Below are positions 59,116 to 64,000 of a stretch of 64,000 nucleotides of DNA, piece by piece; position 1 is the first letter of the stretch; each line of letters begins with the position of its first letter. Below the pieces are notes generated by a model. The model worked only from the letters and a program-made list of their open reading frames with translations. It searched no databases and was not told the origin of the DNA. This stretch comes from Symbiodinium natans (lineage: Eukaryota > Sar > Dinophyceae > Suessiales > Symbiodiniaceae), in assembly GCA_905221605.1 (NCBI GenBank), contig CAJNDS010002303.1, positions 237,042-301,041 on the forward strand, given 5' to 3'. Made by a program: the position numbers and the translations under genes.

Positions 59116-60550
59116 ATGCCCTTGAGACCCTAAACCGTTGAGCCCCTAAACCCTTGAGACCCTAAACACTTGAGACCCTAATTAGGGTTTCAGGGCCTCA
59201 AGGCCTGGCGTTTAGGGTTTCAGGGCCTCAAGGGTGGCCCAAGGCATGGCGTTTAGGGTTTCAAGGCCTCAGGGCCTGTGTTTAGGGTTCCAGGGCCCAG
59301 CGTTTAGGGTTTCAAGGCTTCAGGGCCTGTGTTTAGGGTTTCAGGGCCTCAGGGCCTGTGTTTAGGGTTTCAGGGCCCAGCGTTTAGGGTTTCAGGCCTC
59401 AGGGCCGTTTAGGGTTTCAAGGCCTCAGGGCCTGTGTTTAGGGTTTCAGGGCCTCAGGGCCTGTGTTTAGGGTTTCAGGGCCCAGCGTTTAGGGTTTCAA
59501 GGCTTCAGGGCCCTCAGGGCCTGTGTTTAGGGTTTCAGGGCCTCAGGGCCTGTGTTTAGGGTTTCAGGGCCCAGCGTTTAGGGTTTCAAGGCCTCAGGGC
59601 CTGTGTTTAGGGTTTCAGGGCCTCAGGGCCTGTGTTTAGGGTTTCAGGGCCCAGCGTTTAGGGTTTCAAGGTGTTTAGGGTTTCAGGGCCTCAGGGCCTG
59701 TGTTTAGGGTTCCAGGGCCCAGCAGTTCAAGGCCTCAGGGCCTGTGTTTTTTCAGGGCCCAGCGTTTAGGGTTTCAAGGCCTCAAAGCCTGTGTTTAGGG
59801 GTTTCAGGGCCTCAGGGCCTGTGTTTAGGGTTCCAGGGCCCAGCGTTTAGGGTTTCAAGGCTTCAGGGCCTGTGTTTAGGGTTTCAGGCCCTCAGGGCCT
59901 GTGTTTAGGGTTCCAGGGCCCAGCGTTTAGGGTTTCAAGGCTTCAGGGCCTGTGTTTAGGGTTTCAGGGCCTCAGGGCCTGTGTTTAGGGTTTCAGGGCC
60001 CAGCGTTTAGGGTTTCAAGGCCTCAAAGCCTGTGTTTAGGGTTTCAGGGCCTCAGGGCCTGTGTTTAGGGTTTCAGGGCCCAGCGTTTAGGGTTTCAAGG
60101 CCTCAGGGCCTGTGTTTAGGGTTTCAGGGCCTCAGGGCCTGTGTTTAGGGTTTCAGGGCACAGCGTTTAGGGTTTCAAGGCCTCAGGGCCTGTGTTTAGG
60201 GTTTCAGGGCCTCAGGGCCTGTGTTTAGGGTTTCAGGGCCCAGCGTTTAGGGTTTCAAGGCCTCAGGGCCTGTGTTTAGGGTTTCAGGGCCTCAGGGCCT
60301 GTGTTTAGGGTTTCAGGGCCCAGCGTTTAGGGTTTCAAGGCCTCAGGGCCTGTGTTTAGGGTTTCAGGGCCTCAGGGCCTGTGTTTAGGGTTTCAAGGCC
60401 TCAGGGCCTGTGTTTTGGGTTTCAGGGCCCAGCGTTTAGGGTTTCAAGGCCTCAGACCCTCAGGGCCTGTGTTTAGGGTTTCAGGGCCCAGCGTTTAGGG
60501 TTTCAAGGTCTCAAGGCCTGTGTTTAGGGTTTCAAGGCCTCAACGCCGTG
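59116..60550. repeat. Minisatellite built on the telomeric word TTTAGGGTTTC
   Basis: Units such as TGTTTAGGGTTTCAGGGCC and GCGTTTAGGGTTTCAAGGCC alternate in a higher-order period of about 80 bp with at least 14 repeats. Every unit contains one TTTAGGGTTT, so it probably arose from an interstitial telomeric array that took up a GGGCCTCAGGGCCT spacer and was then amplified. Confidence 0.9.
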
Positions 60551-60683
60551 TTTTTTTCAAGTTTTTCAGGGCTTTTCAAGGTTTTTCAATGTTTTTTAAG
60601 GTTTTTCCATGTTTCTTCGGGTGTTTTCCGGGTTTTTCTGAGGAAGGGCTGCCCCCGCGACCTTTTCACAGCTAAAATTTCGG

Positions 60684-60767
60684 TCAAGGGGGGGTCGTAT
60701 TTTTGGATTTTAAAGGCAAAATAGTCTTTGGAGACCCTCCTTGCCTCAAACTCCGACCCCCCCTTGA
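60684..60767. repeat. 14-bp perfect inverted repeat TCAAGGGGGGGTCG
   Basis: Left arm at 60684-60697, exact inverse at 60754-60767, 56-bp loop. It could form a hairpin. Position in a T-rich non-coding stretch, no gene nearby. Confidence 0.7.
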
Positions 60768-61354
60768 GAGGGAAAGTTTGCGTCAAAAAACACCCCAAAA
60801 AGAGACCTCAGGCTTGGCCTAGGCCCGCAAGGAAAATACGAATTTTTAGTACTGAAATCGAGGGTTCTGGGTGGCCTCTCATTTTCTGGGTTTTTGTGTT
60901 TTTTCAAGTTTTTCAAGACTTTTCCGTGACCTTTTTCACAATGTTTTTTCATTTTAAAAATTTTTTCAAGGTTTGAGCCTCTTTAAGATTTCAAGACCTC
61001 AAAGCCTCGCGTGGTTTAATATCTCCACCTCCTCGTTTGTTAAGTGGAAGTCATTCAATTTGTTATTGAACCATCCTAATAAAAAGAAGAAACTTTTTAT
61101 TGCTTAATGTTATGGGAACTTCGGGTGGGTGGGTATTTTTCGATGTTCTAAACACAGAGCCTAAACGAGAAACTGCTCGACCAGGAGCTCTTGAACCCTA
61201 AACCCTAAACCCTAAGCCCTAAGCCCTAAACCCTAAACCCTAAACCTATAAAACCCTATACCCCAAACCCCAAGCCGTCACCAAGACATCTCGGCATGGA
61301 CCTCGTCAAGCATCTGTCTGGATTCTGGTGCGAATGCCAGCGCCGGGCAAGTCA

Positions 61355-61432
61355 AGGCGGGAGGGCGGGAGGGCGGGAGGGCGGGAGGGCGGGAGGGCGG
61401 GAGGGCGGGAGGGCGGGAGGGCGGGGAGGGAC
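61355..61432. repeat. 8-bp microsatellite (GGGCGGGA)n
   Basis: About nine units with G3 runs at regular spacing, a strong G-quadruplex-forming sequence on the plus strand. Confidence 0.9.
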
Positions 61433-63456
61433 CCTGAAACCCTTAAACCCTGAAACCCCTAAACTCTTACACCCTTCAACCATGAAAACCCTGAAACCCT
61501 TAGCCCTTAAAAACCCTTGAACCCTAAACCCTGAACCCGAGACTCCGAACCCTGAACCCTGTGAACCCTGAATCCTGAACCCTAAACTTGAAGCCCTGAA
61601 CCCTGAAGCCTAAACCCTAACCGTCGTATATTCAGGCAACAGCGGCTACACCGTTTTCGCGCTTCGGGTCTTAGGTGTCGGGATTTGGGGGGCTTGGGGG
61701 TTCTCAGGGGTCGGTATGAGGGTTTGGGGGAGGGGGGGGGGGCTTTCGGTGCCGGGGCCTCCAATGGCGTTCAGGACTGTGGAGCTCTGGCGGCAATTGG
61801 GCGTCGAGGGCTTTCGGGTGTAGTAAGGTCGGCAGTTTCGCGCTTAGGGGCGTCTGTGCTTTAAACGGCCTCAAGGTTCGTTGGGCAAGGTTGCGTGGAC
61901 CTTGTTGGCTTTTTGAGTTTCGCGGTTTCCCTGCCTACCTAGAACTGCCACCCGCGAACTTTCAAATGGGCGAAGTTGTAGCTTGTGTGGGGTCCTGGAA
62001 TCTCTACCCACTAGAGGCAAGATGACACCGAAGAATCGGAAATGCGCAGAGATGACTCAGCCCCTACGCAGCCCTGCCCCCTCCGCAAGAATCTGCCAAA
62101 GAAGGGGTCCTCTTTTTTCGAGGGTTTATGCCGAGCCATAAGCCGTAAGTGCCCAAGCAGGCCTGCGCCAACGCCACGCTCGACGCCATGGGCTGCTCGG
62201 GATGAAGTTCAGCCAAAGCTCCCCCGCCTGAGGGTCGAGTTTTTTTTTTTCGGGTTTAGGTTTTTGTTGGGGGGTTTAGGGTTTAGGGTTTAGGGTTTAG
62301 GGTTTAGGGTTTAGGGTTAGGGTTTAGCGTTGAGGGTTTGGGGGGTTTTAGGGTTTTGGGGTTTAGGGTTTAGGTAGGGTCTTAGGGTTTCAGGACCAGA
62401 AAAGGGCGTTCAGGGTTTGGGGTTAGGGGTTAGGGGTTAGGGGTTAGGGTGGTCAGCAATGTTTTCGAACTTGCCGATTCAGAAATCAAAACGCGGTGGC
62501 CCCACCCAAGCAAGTAAACCTTAAGGATTCAATCCCCGACGCCTCCAAAACCTCAAAAAGCCAAACTTAACCTCAACAACCGGGGCACAGGACTCGTGGG
62601 GGGTTTCTGTTCTTAAGGGACGGAGGTTTAGGGTTTTGGGTTTCGGGCTTAGGGTTTTAGGGCTTGGGGTAAGTTTAGGGCTTAGGAAGGCACCGAGGAT
62701 AACTTGGCTTAACTTCAGAAAGTCTCAGAGAACATGGAGTCACCCCTCCCCCCCCTTTGCCTTGAAGTTTGGAACCCCTCTCTCACTTTGGAACCTCATA
62801 GGGAAAACTCAAACCACCAGGAACCTCGAGAAGCACCCCCAAAACCCCCTCAAAACCCGCAGCAAAACCCGAAGAGACCCCCCCCCCCGCCCCCCGCCCC
62901 CCCAGGTTTCGCGTTTACCCTCGAGAAGAGCAGCATGTGCGGAGGCTCCCCCTGACCGGTTTAGGGTTTAGGGCTTAGGGCTTCGGGTTTTGGGCCCAGG
63001 GGGTTTTGGGCCCAGGGGGTTTGGTGCTTTTAGGGTTTTGCTTGTGGCTTTTTTTTTTTTAATGTAGCATCGGATTCAAGGGTTCGGTTCGGGGCCAGCT
63101 TCGCTGACGACTTGGCTCGCTCGCTGCTGCCCTGAATTGGGGTTTAGGGTTTAGGGTGTAAGATTTAGGGGTTTAGGGGTTTAGGGTGTGGGGTTTAGGG
63201 TTTAGGGGTTTAGGGGCTAGGGTCCCTAAACCCAAACGCTTTTCAGGTTTCCTGGCGGGTGTTTGGCCCTCATCTCGGGTCAGGCTTGCGGGTTGGCGCC
63301 ACACCTGAAAGAGTGCGAATCCCCTTCCGGCAAGATTCCTGAGGGGCTGGGTCGTTAACCTTTAGCCTTTCTGCTTGTATTATCCTACTACAACTACAAA
63401 GGTTAACCTTTTCTGGGCTAGGGTATTCAGCCTCTAAGAGTCTAAGCCTCCCCCAG

Positions 63457-63714
63457 CTGCTGGTGTGTGCGTACGTCTACAACAAGATCCTGAGCCTGAA
63501 CCGCCAGCGGGGCTAGGGCTTAGGGCCCTAAACCCGAAACCCTAAACCCTAAACCCTAAACCCTAAACCCTAAACCCTAAACCCTAAGTTCACACAAGGT
63601 TAGTCAAGCCGGAGCCTTGCACGGTGTTGAAGGCCAAGTCTTACGGACCCCAAGCCGAAGCTCCAAACCCGGCAGGTACGATGTGCACCATCTACACGGA
63701 CTGCCCCGATTGGG
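63457..63714 (+). CDS. Partial host gene, two linked exons, product unknown
   Basis: Exons 63457-63511 (after CCCCAG; LLVCAYVYNKILSLNRQR) and 63676-63714 (after GGCAG; TMCTIYTDCPDW) join in phase 1. The first donor would be GC (GCTAGGG) and the second GT, directly starting a GTTTAGGG array. The intron holds CCCTAAA repeats (63535-63587). Too little is seen to name a family. Further exons would lie upstream and beyond the window end. Confidence 0.35.
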
Positions 63715-63810
63715 GTTTAGGGTTTAGGGTTTAGGGTTTAGGTTTAGGGTTTAGGGTTTAGGTTTAGGGTTTAGGGTTTAGGGTTTAGGGTTTATTGTTT
63801 AGGGTTTGTG
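63714..63810. repeat. TTTAGGG array at a candidate donor
   Basis: GGGGTTTAGGG onward, about 12 heptamers with two six-base slips (TTAGGTTTAGGG). Confidence 0.9.
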
Positions 63811-64000
63811 ACGCTGGTTGCGGCTACTTGAAGGGTAGTGGGTAGCGACAAGCAGGGTGTTGTAAGTAGGATAACTCCGTGGCTGTCACCCTTTCTGAGG
63901 TTCACCTAAGCCCTCAAGCCTAAACCCCCCCCCCAAACAAAAAGGAAGCCGCTCGACATCGAACCTCAACGCCCGGCCTTCAGCCGCACATCTCCGGAAC

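Larger units (their letters stand above)
60551..63456. other. Non-coding region with weak exon candidates
   Basis: T-rich DNA with repeated TTTTTCAAG words (60551-60620, 60897-60980), telomeric tracts (61195-61270, 62268-62450) and many degenerate CCCTAAA words. Two short open segments, about 61285-61345 (MDLVKHLSGFWCECQRR) and 62161-62210 (ACANATLDAMGC), look like exons but could not be joined to anything by phase. Confidence 0.4.

Noticed and set aside
58777-59125. Six overlapping frames of about 100 residues (NIWALPT or GLAHEY repeats)
   Set aside because: By-products of the inverted 20-22 bp array, open on both strands alike.

Overview
The window looks like nuclear DNA of a dinoflagellate, probably of the Symbiodiniaceae/Suessiales type. 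The reasons are abundant plant-type telomeric heptamers (TTTAGGG/CCCTAAA) away from any visible chromosome end, introns with GA and GC as well as GT donors and AG-G acceptors, all recognisable host genes on one strand, and retrotransposon polyproteins of a kind I associate with dinoflagellates. No bacterial operons, rRNA, convincing tRNA or CRISPR array was seen. The species assignment is inference.

Layout. Positions 1-6.5 kb hold a 529-bp near-identical direct duplication, a family of short hairpins whose stems covary, and a 66/132-bp tandem array that on the minus strand reads as a decayed 22-residue FNIP/LRR-like repeat protein. Positions 6.5-14.6 kb hold a minus-strand Ty1/copia-type element with an intact 2484-residue gag-pol frame. 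Positions 15.96-25.15 kb hold a plus-strand copia-type element bounded by two identical 89-bp LTRs, with an intact 2336-residue gag-pol and an overlapping second ORF. These 26 kb contain almost no telomeric heptamers.

From about 26.2 kb to the end the DNA changes character: telomeric arrays, hairpin elements, microsatellites and minisatellites surround exons of plus-strand host genes. Four could be pieced together by frame and phase: a 3-exon multi-pass membrane protein (27360-29089), a 9-exon membrane protein with a TIR-like core (34162-47259), an intronless ubiquitin-like/ankyrin protein (48464-49201) and a glycine-rich protein (eight exons, 51987-57940, both ends open). A fifth, partial gene may start near 63457.

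Intron 6 of the 9-exon gene carries an APE-type LINE (about 37.43-45.54 kb). Its ORF1 contains a 2A-like NPGP motif, a T8 frameshift, an OTU protease-like domain and zinc fingers. Its ORF2 contains endonuclease, reverse transcriptase and RNase H. The insertion lies at the 3' splice site of intron 6 and is surrounded by duplicated copies of that site.

The most unusual pattern is the polarity of the telomeric repeats inside introns. TTTAGGG runs tend to follow 5' splice sites and CCCTAAA runs tend to precede 3' splice sites, so many introns could fold end to end. Exon coordinates were deduced by eye from reading frame, phase and splice dinucleotides; none is backed by transcript data.
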